Origin: Haloterrigena alkaliphila
GTDB lineage: Archaea > Halobacteriota > Halobacteria > Halobacteriales > Natrialbaceae
Direction of reading: 5' to 3'
Length of the DNA stretch: 64,000 nt
NCBI RefSeq assembly: GCF_017352155.2
Contig: NZ_CP071462.1
Location: 1,922,001 to 1,986,000, forward strand
Under the pieces are notes generated by a model. It searched no databases. It saw only the letters and a list, made by a program, of their open reading frames with translations, and had not been told where the DNA came from. Positions 44,807 through 53,535 of the stretch are shown piece by piece. The translations under genes and the position numbers were made by a program. Every line of letters starts with the position of its first letter. Positions within the stretch are counted from its first letter, which is position 1.

Positions 44807-45337
44807 TCAATACGACTTTGGGGGTGTGTAGTCCTGATCTTCCCAGAACGAATGTACTTCCTCCAGTTTCGGTTCCCACCACTCCTTTTGACGTTCTTCA
44901 TCCCACTCCTCAATATCGTCCGGCCCCAATTCCAGCGATCGAATCATCGTGAAATACCCATCTTTGGGGAACGTTTTCACTCCGTCTTCTCTCCGAACAA
45001 CGATACTCGGGAGAATTGGCCGACCATCATGCGTCTCGACGAAGCCGACTGCCCGAAGGTAATACCCTCGTGTGAAAAGGCCCAGGTCGTCTGAAATCTC
45101 ATCATAGGTGGCTTTGTCACCATTTATCGCAATCCGTTCCAAACGCGGATAGAGTAGTTTCACCTTCTCGCGGAAGGTGTCTTTTTTCACATGTTTTGCC
45201 TCGTCTGGATCGCTAATTGAAGTATTGCGGTAATCTCTATCCAGTAGTTTGTGGAAAGTCTCTGTGTCGAACGTGAGGCATTTCTCGCAGCGTGCTTTAC
45301 CGTCTAAGTGTTCACCGCAATTAGTACAAGCTGACAT
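44807..45337 (-). CDS. Zinc-ribbon-containing hypothetical protein
   Basis: 176 residues. It starts with a zinc ribbon MSACTNCGEHLDGKARCEKC, followed by a helical part with a winged-helix-like segment (DKATYDEISDDLGLFTRGYY) and VGFVETHDGRPILPSIVV. It may be a DNA-binding protein. Upstream DNA is the target of the IS6-type cassette insertion. Confidence 0.6.
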   Translation of the reverse strand: MSACTNCGEHLDGKARCEKCLTFDTETFHKLLDRDYRNTSISDPDEAKHVKKDTFREKVKLLYPRLERIAINGDKATYDEISDDLGLFTRGYYLRAVGFVETHDGRPILPSIVVRREDGVKTFPKDGYFTMIRSLELGPDDIEEWDEERQKEWWEPKLEEVHSFWEDQDYTPPKSY

Positions 45338-45617
45338 ACTATATCCTGTTGATGAGATGAGGGGCTTGGATAATCAACGTTCGGTCCTCAAGAAGTTGAA
45401 CGGGCATATGTGCCAGAACTGTTCAGTCCGAAGGAACTTCCTGGCTTTCAGGGATGGATTGCCAATACTCAATCCGTTATCGATTACGATGTAGAACCAA
45501 GCTCAGAGGTTTCGGACTTCCTCACTCTCTCATTCGGGATCGGGAAGACACTTTCAGGTGTGAGTGTGGCCGAACGGAAGTTCCTCGGCTAAGCACTCTA
45601 CTGCACTGACCGTTACC
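45338..45617. other. Intergenic stretch with a possible gene fragment
   Basis: 280 bases between the zinc-ribbon gene and the cassette. The plus-strand frame 45410-45592 reads PELFSPKELPGFQGW then VIDYDVEPSSEVSDFLTLSF, which has coding-like composition but no start context; it may be the remnant of a gene. Confidence 0.3.
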
Positions 45618-45625
45618 TCTCTCTT

Positions 45626-45682
45626 GGCTCTGTTGAAACCCTCACTACCTGACAAGAGAGGTGTGCTGAATACAGAGCGCAT
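45626..45682 (+). repeat. Left IS6-type end of cassette
   Basis: GGCTCTGTTGAAACCCTCA at 45626-45644, a variable spacer, then GTGCTGAATACAGAGC (45663-45678). The consensus GGCTCTGTTGAAACCC resembles haloarchaeal IS6 (ISH14/ISH29-type) ends. Confidence 0.7.
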
Positions 45683-45785
45683 ATTCAACAGGGTGAAGGA
45701 ACCCTTTCCCGACTACCCTTCATATAACAACGGTGGATGTTCATCAAGTTTTGTGGTTTTCCAGCATTTCCGCTGAGAATCGAAA

Positions 45786-47177
45786 TTACTCCCGTTTCGA
45801 CAGACTACCTGAGAACTCACCCGCCGGTGGTTCACCAAACACGTCCTCGTACGATTCTTCAAAGACCGAGTTCATGAGCGTCAGCAACTGGGGGCTCTCA
45901 CTGCAAAACTCGTCAACGGCAGTAGTAACTTGGACGAAATAAGACGAGACCAAGTTCTCTGGATCGAGGTCGTAGTTCTTTGTGAACAGCGAGGAGGCCC
46001 TCTCCAGGTTAATCTCGTCCACATCCAGTTTCTCTAGTTCTCCACGGATTTCATCCTCATACTCTCCCGTACACTTCTCGGTGAACACGGCATTAAACGA
46101 CCCGTCTCCTTCGAAGGTTTGCTTGTGGACTTTGCGCTGCGGTGGCAGCCGCAACCGGAACGAGAGTTCCTGGTTTCGCAGTTGCTCGGTCGTAGATGGG
46201 ATCCGGAAGTACAGTGCGATTGTACTGTCCCAGCCAAACGGATCCTGATCCCAGTATTCTGGCATCAATCCCTGCCACTTCGGGCTGTCATTAGACCGAA
46301 TCTTCCACCCGGACCCCGTCACACGGAACCGGTCCCGGATTTTATCCGCCCACTGAGCTGTGAGGTATTTGCTGACGTCGTCGAAATCGTTCTCGAATTG
46401 TCTGTGCGCTTGTTCCACTTGTTGGATGACGTCATCGTATTCGAAGTATAGTTTGAGGCGTTCGGTGAGTTCGTCTTCTTTGAATGGTGAGTCCATGTTC
46501 TCGGTCTCCTGTAGCGATTGGATGAAATCAGTGAACTGAATGACGCTCCGGTTCGGATACTGGAACAGCGAGCCTTGGAGTCGATGCTCGAACGTTTTTG
46601 CGATCGCCGCCCAATCAACCGCGTCAAATTCGTCGTCTTCAGGGGGTTCTGCTACCGCCTTCTTCACGTAGACATAGGTTGCCTCGTCAAGTTCGTCGAC
46701 ATTGATTTCGGTTGTGTCGAACCATGTGAATTGCCAGCTGTCTGCTGCGGTGTATGTTGGTGTCTGATTCTCGTTCTCGTCGGCGCCGACTTTCAACTCC
46801 AAGAATACCGCCCAGTCTGGGTGGTCGTCTAGGGCTTGCCCACCACAGATAACGAGGTCTATACGGCTATCCGAGCTCTCGTCTGCGATATGTACCTCTT
46901 CCTCAATCTCGACGTATTGGGCTGCAACGTTCAACTCGGGGACGTCAACAACCTCTAAGAACACTTCTAGGAAGGTGTCCCCGAAGCCGTGGGGCTTGTG
47001 TGGATCCAGGAAATACTTAAGCGTCTGTTGATACTTCTTCTCCCGTCGCCCGGATAGAAATGAAAATACGCCATACGGCTGTTGAGCTCGGCGATCGAGT
47101 TCCAGATACCGGTCGATGAAGTCCTCTATCCGCTCTGTATCCAACTCTAAAATATCCTCTCCCATACCTGCCCACAT
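45786..47177 (-). CDS. PD-(D/E)XK nuclease superfamily protein (PDDEXK_4-like), cassette cargo
   Basis: 463 residues. The nuclease core has Asp107 in SRIDLVI and Glu127-Leu-Lys129 in VFLELKVGADENENQ; ENQ and a following Tyr are typical of this family. The remaining C-terminal 300 residues include a long helical region (FEYDDVIQQVEQAHRQFEND) and a beta-rich part (TIALYFRIP, LSFRLRLPP) that may bind nucleic acid. It is the only gene between IS6-type ends, so it moves as cargo. A single-gene anti-phage or restriction-like function is inferred. Start may be Met5 (47165). Confidence 0.7.
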   Translation of the reverse strand: MWAGMGEDILELDTERIEDFIDRYLELDRRAQQPYGVFSFLSGRREKKYQQTLKYFLDPHKPHGFGDTFLEVFLEVVDVPELNVAAQYVEIEEEVHIADESSDSRIDLVICGGQALDDHPDWAVFLELKVGADENENQTPTYTAADSWQFTWFDTTEINVDELDEATYVYVKKAVAEPPEDDEFDAVDWAAIAKTFEHRLQGSLFQYPNRSVIQFTDFIQSLQETENMDSPFKEDELTERLKLYFEYDDVIQQVEQAHRQFENDFDDVSKYLTAQWADKIRDRFRVTGSGWKIRSNDSPKWQGLMPEYWDQDPFGWDSTIALYFRIPSTTEQLRNQELSFRLRLPPQRKVHKQTFEGDGSFNAVFTEKCTGEYEDEIRGELEKLDVDEINLERASSLFTKNYDLDPENLVSSYFVQVTTAVDEFCSESPQLLTLMNSVFEESYEDVFGEPPAGEFSGSLSKRE

Positions 47178-47524
47178 CCTTCGTGACTTCCATTAAACTA
47201 CTCCTGGATGGCAATCACTGCATAGATCCTTCCCTTCCAATCGGGTACTACATTCATATCCCCGTACAAAGTTTGGATTAGATCTCTTCAGCTGGAATAC
47301 GTAGGAACCAAGTGTTGCGTACAAGCTCTGTATTCAGCACTGTTGCTGAAAACTATCAGCAATTGAGGGTTTCAACAGGGCCCCTCTCTTCTATACTGAT
47401 CACGAATCTTCCACTCTGCTCTGGATAAAGAAACCAGTAATGCGAGTGGATCGATCAGTGGGCCCTGAACGTTAGCATCGCCGTGACGGCGTCTCTTCTC
47501 AGTCATAACATCGTTTACCTACCC
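47178..47524. other. Cassette right flank and intergenic space
   Basis: Contains the promoter side of the nuclease gene, the right cassette end (to 47382), its target duplication and about 130 bases before the helicase stop. No gene seen. Confidence 0.4.
47326..47382 (-). repeat. Right IS6-type end of cassette
   Basis: Read on the minus strand: GGCCCTGTTGAAACCCTCA (47382-47364), a short hairpin TTGCTGA..TCAGCAA, then GTGCTGAATACAGAGC. Inverted relative to the left end. Confidence 0.7.
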
Positions 47525-50500
47525 TCAGTTGTCGCTGGACACCTCCTCGTAGCCGTCAAACGTGTAAACACGGAATATCGTGCCCGTGGTCTCACCCTCG
47601 CCGGTCGTGGCGGGGCCACCCTTGGTGGCTGTCGCGTGCAAGCCCTTCCAGATTTGGGCGTCCTGATAGGCATCCTTCTCCTGCGGAACCAGTTCGAACA
47701 GCGACTCGGGAGCGACTACGACGAGCTTTTTCTTCATCCGTGAAAGCGCGACGTTGAGTCGGTTCGGATTCATGATAAAGTCACTCTCGAGGTCGAGGTA
47801 GGAGGGGTCGCTGACGGCGGCGGAGACGACGATGCACTCACGCTCATCGCCTTGGAACCGCTCGACAGTGTCCACGTCCACGTTGTCGCCGGTGCGGGCC
47901 CCAATGAGGGCCTTCTGCGCATTGTGTGGGGTGACGACGCCGACGCCCTCCTCGCCCGGTACCAACTCGCAGAGCCGACTGACGAGGTTGGCTTCCGTCT
48001 CGTTGCGCTGCTGACTGCCGCGATCATCGTGCGTGATGAGGATCAGCGGCGACTCCTCGAAGACGGGATGTAGCGCGTCGGGCACGTCGCCGTCGGCGGT
48101 CTCCAGCGTCGAGTCCACGTCGGAGACGTATTTGATGCCGTCCTGCTCGTACATCCAGCGGCGGAGGAACTCCGTGACGTCGAGGTGGCAGCGATACGTC
48201 TTCCGCAGCCGCGTGAACTCGATGCCATCTGCCTCCGGCGAGTCCTCGTCGAAGAGGTCGTGCCGCTTGAGCCGCTCGACGTCATCGCCGCGCAGGTACC
48301 GGCAGAAGTTCAGCGCCGAGAGGAACGCCGCCGACTGGATCGTAGGCGTGCGATCCTCGTCGATCCACCCGCGTTGCTGTACCGGCGGCATCTGTCGATG
48401 GTCGCCCGCGATGACCGTCTGGGCGTCCTCCGTGATGAGTGGGCTCGCCATGAACAGCTGTGGAAGCGTCATCATGGACGCCTCGTCAACGGCCAGCAAG
48501 CTGAACAACTGGGGCGAGGTACTGTAGGCTGCGGATGGAGCTTCGTTGCCGTCGTAGAGTTGCTTGGTGAGCTTGAAGACGGACTGTGGCGTGGCGAACA
48601 CGATGACCGACCGCACGTCGTCGAGTTTGGCGGTCCAGAGCGCCCGGACGAGCCAGCTCATGTCGCTGCTGTTGCTGGTGTCGAGGTACCGTACGTCGTC
48701 GTTCCCGCCGTCCGACGGGTTCTTGTCGAGGCGGACGAGCTGAACACCCTCGACATCACCGACGTCTTCGTTGAGGCACCACTCGTGGAGGTGGACGGTT
48801 TCATCCAGTACCTCGTCGATGGCGGTGTGCGTGGGCGCAGCGATGAGCCCATTGAACGGTTCCTCGTTGGCGAGGCGGCTGCTGGCGCGGGAGAGCAAGC
48901 CCGGTGCGAGCGATCCCTTTGTCTTCCCCGTTCCGGGCGGGCCCTGCAAGAGACTCAGGTTGACGTCGGTCTTCTCGATAAACTCCCGCTGCTTCTTGTT
49001 GGGCGCGACGAACTCATCGTTGTCGCTGGCCTCGGCCGCCTCCTCGAGGTCGTTAAGGAAGTCCTCGACGCCGGCGGTGTCGAAGCCGCTTGTCACGAGA
49101 TCGGCGGGGGTGTACGAGCCGGTGCGGATGGACTCTATCAGGTCGTACAATTGGTTGCCGTCTGCGCCGTTGAGCGCGTGGTTGGCGCGGGCGGCCCCGA
49201 TGGTCATGTCGTCCTCATCCAGCAGGAGCAGGTCACCCTCGTTGATGGTACACTCGTAGCCGTTCTCAGCGGGCTCGCCGAAGCGGGGCGTCGGGTACCA
49301 CTGTTCGTACTCGTCGTTGCGCCACCACATCTTGCTGGCCCCCTCAAGGTGGATGATGCCGGCGTCCCAGTCGAGGTTCTCGATGCTGAACCGGGGCGCG
49401 TTGCTGACCGACCACTCGTCGGTGTCGACAGCCAGTTCGCCGGAGTCCGCCGAGAGTTTTGAGGCGGTGACGAACGGGCCATCGACGCGGCAGGCCTGCT
49501 CAAGGAGTTCGCGGTTCTCGCCGTCGAGGGCGCGGTGGTCGTAGGCCATTTCTGCGACGACATCACAGGCGTCCGACTCGAAGGACTCGACTACGACCGG
49601 GATCGCCCGCCCGGTGCGGATGCGTTCGAGGACGGGCTTGTCGCGCCGCCGTTCGAGTTCACGGAGCGATGCCTCGTGTTCAAGGTCGACCACATCACTG
49701 CCGCAATCGGCCAGCGAACGGCTCTCGCGGTTGCCCAGTTCTACTTCGAGCCGTGGCAGATTCGCCGGCAGCGGGTGCTTCTCGACGGTGCTGTCCTTAT
49801 TGAGTATTTTCCCGCAGAACTTCAGATCCCGCTCAATGTCGCGGAGAGCGAGCGCGAGCCGCTCGCCGAGTTCCTCGATGTCCCCCTTGTAGATGGGGAG
49901 TTCCTCCTCGCTGGAGTCGACCCAGACGAAACGATTGGAGAGCCCCTCGAATCCTTCTTCAGTGTCTTTCCACTCCTCGTACGGTACGTCAATATCCGTG
50001 GCTCCCCAGAAGTACTCGACAGGGAGTTGTGAGCGGTTCCGCGCCCGTGTTGGATAGTAGACGTCGTGGCTCTCCTCGCTGTCGCTGACGAACTCGAAGG
50101 AGCCGTCTGCCCGCCTGCGACCCGGGGCGGAACGGGTAATGAACTGGTAGGCGAACTCGTCACGAAGGTCGACCGTCTCGTCGTCCGCGGCCCGCGTGTG
50201 CTGCCAAAACTCCTTGTCGTATCCAGCGACTTGGTCGTGGGCGTGCGGGATGCCGTAGCCCGGATCGGCGAACGCGCAGTGGTTCCTGAGCGCGGGCTGG
50301 ACGACGCTGACCATCGATTGCTCTAGGTGCGGCACCGAGTCCTTGATGCCGCCGCGCAGGTCGAGGACATCCCGTAGGATGCGGCAGGCGTAGCGGTCGT
50401 CGTGCCGCCGCAGGGCGTCCGTAAGGGAACGCCGCTCTCCTTCGCTGTGCAGGTAGAAGTGATACGAGGTTTCCTCTTTGTCGACGTTGATCTCGCTAGC

Positions 50501-52003
50501 GACCTGTTCGATGGCCGTGAATGCAGCCTCGGCAAACGTCTCAAGACGTTCACCTTCAATGTCGGCATACTCGCTCTCGTCTTCCGGGATTTTGTCAACG
50601 GCCGTCGAGAACGAGATGATGTTCTTGCGAGGGTCGTAGTCGTCATCGGGGTCGTCGGGATGGAGCCGACCGCAATCGACGGCGGCACTGAGCATTAGAG
50701 TTCGTTCGTTGATGTAGTCCATCTCCACATTGAGGTAGACACGGATCAGCGAGTCCTGCGGGATAGGCAGGTCAACATCCCAGCTGTCCGGCGGGTCGTC
50801 GTTTGGGAGGTCGGCCTTGCCGCTGCCCTGCAGCCAGACCTTCCCCTTCCAACCGGCCTCGCGGTTGGCGAGCGGGTGGGACGGGTTGAGCTTGCCGAGT
50901 TTGGCTTGCGCCCGTTGGGCGGTGAGTTGCATCTTCTCGGAGACACGCAGGTCACCGTTCAATTCCTGCACCACGTCCTCGTAGCCGTCGCGGACGGCAG
51001 GCAGGTCATTGTAGGGGCGCAGGTCATCCGGTTGCTCAACGAGTGCGGCGACGTCCTTGAGCGTGTGGAGGTCTTGCTCGCGGTAGGCCATCTGTTCGGG
51101 CAGCGACAGGCCGAGGAGACTGATGTCTTGCTGCTCGACCGCGATGATGTAGAAGTACTCGCCGTACTGGGATTCGTGGGCGGCCTTTCCTAGCTCGAAC
51201 ATCGGCACGTCCTCGCGGCCGAACACCTCGTTGAGAAAGCCGTCCTCGGCGAGCAACCGCCGAATGTCCTCGCGGCGGGACGCTGGGTTGAACGACGGCA
51301 GCTCCTCGTAGTCGAGAAAGTTGATGCTAGTGTCGCCGTCGATGATGCCTGCCGTGAGATCGTACTCTACATCCGTCCCTTCGTCGAGGATCTTGTTGAT
51401 GATCGTCGAGTAAAAAACGGCCTGAAGCTGATGGTGAGGCTTCTCTTCGCCCGCTTTCACGTCCATTGCCCGAATGTGGACAGCGGCGTCAGTGTCGTCG
51501 TCGGGCTTCGCCGGCCAGACGACCACGATGTCGGCCTCGCTGTTGATCGGGAAGTCATCGATCCAACCGTTGAGGTCGGGATTAACGAGCAGGGCTGGGC
51601 CGTGGGTACTTCCGCGGGCGACGCGCTCGATGGTCTCGATGATCTCGTCGTCACTGAAGTCGGGATCACAGACTGCGTCTGGGTGCCCGGAGAGGTCGGG
51701 CGCGTTCTCGGCAACTTCCCAGACGCGGACAACTCCGGCCATGGGGGCGAGTTGCTCGACGACGTGTTCCTCGTGCTTGTCGCCAAGCGTTGTGAGCGCC
51801 GGCGCGGGAGCATAATCGGGCTCCACTAACTTCTCATCGGAGACGGGGGGTACCCCGCGTTGATTGTCATCACGGGAGAGGAACTTCAGGTCCGTGAACA
51901 GTGTTGACCTACTGAACTGGACTACTTCCGTGACGTTGGATGGACTAATGGGCTCTTTGCCCTTGTCCCCGCTATCTCTATCTTCGTTCGGGTTTGGTGT
52001 CAT
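47525..52003 (-). CDS. RecB/Cas4-type nuclease fused to SF1 (Dna2/Upf1-like) helicase
   Basis: 1,492 residues. The N-terminal part holds a RecB-family nuclease: His80 (EEHVVEQL), Asp158 (SEADIVVV), Asp181-Val-Lys183 (MDVKAG) and QLQAVFY at 192-198. A central region of about 700 residues has no clear domain. The C-terminal part from about 1000 is an SF1B helicase: QGPPGTGKT near 1020, LLAVDEAS, GDHRQMPPV, RKTYRCH, GVVTPHNAQKA, VERFQGDE and NVALSRMKKKLVVV. This layout resembles Dna2 and single-protein defence helicase-nucleases. Its start overlaps the upstream recombinase gene by 26 bases, so they form one transcription unit. A defence or plasmid-maintenance function is inferred; repair is the alternative. 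Confidence 0.85.
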   Translation of the reverse strand: MTPNPNEDRDSGDKGKEPISPSNVTEVVQFSRSTLFTDLKFLSRDDNQRGVPPVSDEKLVEPDYAPAPALTTLGDKHEEHVVEQLAPMAGVVRVWEVAENAPDLSGHPDAVCDPDFSDDEIIETIERVARGSTHGPALLVNPDLNGWIDDFPINSEADIVVVWPAKPDDDTDAAVHIRAMDVKAGEEKPHHQLQAVFYSTIINKILDEGTDVEYDLTAGIIDGDTSINFLDYEELPSFNPASRREDIRRLLAEDGFLNEVFGREDVPMFELGKAAHESQYGEYFYIIAVEQQDISLLGLSLPEQMAYREQDLHTLKDVAALVEQPDDLRPYNDLPAVRDGYEDVVQELNGDLRVSEKMQLTAQRAQAKLGKLNPSHPLANREAGWKGKVWLQGSGKADLPNDDPPDSWDVDLPIPQDSLIRVYLNVEMDYINERTLMLSAAVDCGRLHPDDPDDDYDPRKNIISFSTAVDKIPEDESEYADIEGERLETFAEAAFTAIEQVASEINVDKEETSYHFYLHSEGERRSLTDALRRHDDRYACRILRDVLDLRGGIKDSVPHLEQSMVSVVQPALRNHCAFADPGYGIPHAHDQVAGYDKEFWQHTRAADDETVDLRDEFAYQFITRSAPGRRRADGSFEFVSDSEESHDVYYPTRARNRSQLPVEYFWGATDIDVPYEEWKDTEEGFEGLSNRFVWVDSSEEELPIYKGDIEELGERLALALRDIERDLKFCGKILNKDSTVEKHPLPANLPRLEVELGNRESRSLADCGSDVVDLEHEASLRELERRRDKPVLERIRTGRAIPVVVESFESDACDVVAEMAYDHRALDGENRELLEQACRVDGPFVTASKLSADSGELAVDTDEWSVSNAPRFSIENLDWDAGIIHLEGASKMWWRNDEYEQWYPTPRFGEPAENGYECTINEGDLLLLDEDDMTIGAARANHALNGADGNQLYDLIESIRTGSYTPADLVTSGFDTAGVEDFLNDLEEAAEASDNDEFVAPNKKQREFIEKTDVNLSLLQGPPGTGKTKGSLAPGLLSRASSRLANEEPFNGLIAAPTHTAIDEVLDETVHLHEWCLNEDVGDVEGVQLVRLDKNPSDGGNDDVRYLDTSNSSDMSWLVRALWTAKLDDVRSVIVFATPQSVFKLTKQLYDGNEAPSAAYSTSPQLFSLLAVDEASMMTLPQLFMASPLITEDAQTVIAGDHRQMPPVQQRGWIDEDRTPTIQSAAFLSALNFCRYLRGDDVERLKRHDLFDEDSPEADGIEFTRLRKTYRCHLDVTEFLRRWMYEQDGIKYVSDVDSTLETADGDVPDALHPVFEESPLILITHDDRGSQQRNETEANLVSRLCELVPGEEGVGVVTPHNAQKALIGARTGDNVDVDTVERFQGDERECIVVSAAVSDPSYLDLESDFIMNPNRLNVALSRMKKKLVVVAPESLFELVPQEKDAYQDAQIWKGLHATATKGGPATTGEGETTGTIFRVYTFDGYEEVSSDN

Positions 52004-53027
52004 AATCGGATTTGATTGAGTCCAGTTTCGCGGATTCGAGATACGAGCGCCGCTGCTCTAGCTTTACCTCCTCTGATCGTCGGTCGTAGTGCTTATCTAG
52101 GATTTTTCGGCTGACATCCATCCGATCCCCGACGACTTCGGTTGGGACATCCTTCGTTAGAAAGTGGGTGATGCTCCCTCGTCGAACCGCGTGTGGAGTC
52201 ACTGCTTCGGGGCACTTCGCGTCTGTACTCTCCGCACAATCAGGACACTCCTCGTCGAGGAAGCAGGGTGCTGTGATATTGTAGACATAGCGGCGCATGC
52301 TACTCCTAGAGAGTCGTCCTTGACGACTCGTCAACAGGGGTTCACGCCCGGTATCATCGGTCTGATCAGGACGCGTATTTTCGATATAGTCCTCCAGTAA
52401 GATCGCTAAACCTGGTGAGATCGCCACAAGCCGTTCGCCACCAGTCCCATTTTTTAACGGTGTTCCCGTCTCCGGTCGGTGGCTAAACCTCAAGAACTCG
52501 TCCTCTAGATCGACATCCTGCAGATCGAGTGATTTGGCAGCGCCGATCCGAATTCCCGTCTCCCATAGCAGGGCGAGCAGAACGTGTTTGATCGACGCGT
52601 AGGAGAAATTCGAGAGGTACGACAGAATCTCCTCTGCTCGGTCTTTTTCTAGCAACTCGTCCCGTTGTTGCTCCTCCGTAGGGACCTGTGGGACCATGAC
52701 TTTGGTGTAGAGGTTCGGATCAACTGCTTCGATAGACCCACACCAGCGCAGGAACACTCGGATCGTACTCATCTGCGTTTGGAGCGAGACCGCGTTCAGG
52801 TCTCCGTCTTCCTTTCGCCAGAGGCGGTATTCGTGAATGTGTCGCCCCGTAAGGTCGTTCATATTGTCGATCCCCTTCTCGTCGCACCAGCGGACGAAGT
52901 GGTTCGTTCGGTATCGGTGACCCTGGACCGTCTTCTCCATCGCCTGGGACGCTTTGTGGTCGAGGTATAGTTGCTGCGCGGTACTCGGATCGATCGGATC
53001 GAGATTGTGGTTTCCGTCTTCGGACAT
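51978..53027 (-). CDS. Tyrosine recombinase (phage/XerCD-type integrase)
   Basis: 349 residues: an N-terminal SAM-like DNA-binding part (HRYRTNHFVRWCDEKG) and a C-terminal catalytic domain with Arg160 (WETGIRIGAAKSL), His279-x-x-Arg282 (PHAVRRGS) and Tyr314 (DKHYDRRSEE). A Cys cluster (FLDEECPDC, DAKCPEA) typical of haloarchaeal integrases lies before the HxxR box. It is encoded upstream of and overlapping the helicase-nuclease, at the right edge of the accessory island. It could mobilise the island or just the helicase module. No tRNA gene or attachment site was recognised next to it. Confidence 0.88.
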   Translation of the reverse strand: MSEDGNHNLDPIDPSTAQQLYLDHKASQAMEKTVQGHRYRTNHFVRWCDEKGIDNMNDLTGRHIHEYRLWRKEDGDLNAVSLQTQMSTIRVFLRWCGSIEAVDPNLYTKVMVPQVPTEEQQRDELLEKDRAEEILSYLSNFSYASIKHVLLALLWETGIRIGAAKSLDLQDVDLEDEFLRFSHRPETGTPLKNGTGGERLVAISPGLAILLEDYIENTRPDQTDDTGREPLLTSRQGRLSRSSMRRYVYNITAPCFLDEECPDCAESTDAKCPEAVTPHAVRRGSITHFLTKDVPTEVVGDRMDVSRKILDKHYDRRSEEVKLEQRRSYLESAKLDSIKSDYDTKPERR

Positions 53028-53535
53028 GGGTTATCTCGGAATCCCAACCTGAAGGAAACCACCCGACTGAACCGGGTCTACAGAAGCGTTCAGTGCCTGA
53101 ACGGACCTATATTCGTACTGACTCATTTCCGAGTTGGCCCACTCAGTTTCTGACCGGTTCGTAGACGCCCGATACCGTCGAGTTCGCTCGTCTAGTGGCC
53201 TGGGTTCCATTCTTCCAAATCAAATCGTCACACCCGCAGAACCTGAACGAAATGCGTCCCCCTCGGGTCGAGTGGCCAGTAGCTTGGCTCGAGCAACTGG
53301 TCCAGCGCAGCCGTGTAGCACTTTCGGATTTTGGTGCCGACGCCTCGCTGCATCGGCGCACAGTTCGTCGACGAGTCGCAAGAGTCGCTGCGGAGGGGGA
53401 CTCGATCACGTCCGGACTCGCGAGAGTCGCTCGCGAACCGAAACCGGTATCGGACCGTGACTGTCTCGGACCGGTGTCGTATCGGTTACGTTCATTAGCG
53501 GTGACATGGTTGCTTTCGGGTAAGGACAGCAAGCG
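53028..53535. other. Boundary intergenic region between accessory island and core-like DNA
   Basis: 508 bases. Frames here are Arg/Ser/Pro-rich shadows. Composition returns to high GC. No tRNA cloverleaf or long direct repeat to the left side was recognised. The ATG of the reductase at 53536 lies after GGACAGCAAGCG; no clear TATA box was identified. Confidence 0.35.

Larger units (their letters stand above)
45626..47382 (-). mobile_element. Transposase-less cassette with IS6-type ends carrying a nuclease gene
   Basis: 1,757 bases bounded by inverted ends: GGCTCTGTTGAAACCCTCA at 45626-45644 and its near-exact reverse complement at 47364-47382 (18 of 19). Inner matching blocks GTGCTGAATACAGAGC lie about 45 bases inside each end. 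The flanks are TCTCTCTT (45618-45625) and CCTCTCTT (47383-47390), a target duplication of 8 bases with 1 mismatch, the size made by IS6-family transposases. Inside is only the PD-(D/E)XK gene 45786-47177 and no transposase, so it would need a transposase in trans. Confidence 0.75.

Noticed and set aside
45626-47382. Complete IS6 insertion sequence with transposase
   Set aside because: The only gene inside is a PD-(D/E)XK nuclease; no DDE transposase motif is seen.
48185-49462. 425-codon plus-strand frame
   Set aside because: Antisense to the helicase-nuclease, whose motifs are clear; no family features.
53028-53535. tRNA gene or attachment site next to the integrase
   Set aside because: No cloverleaf or TTCRANYC arm was recognised and no long direct repeat was seen by eye.
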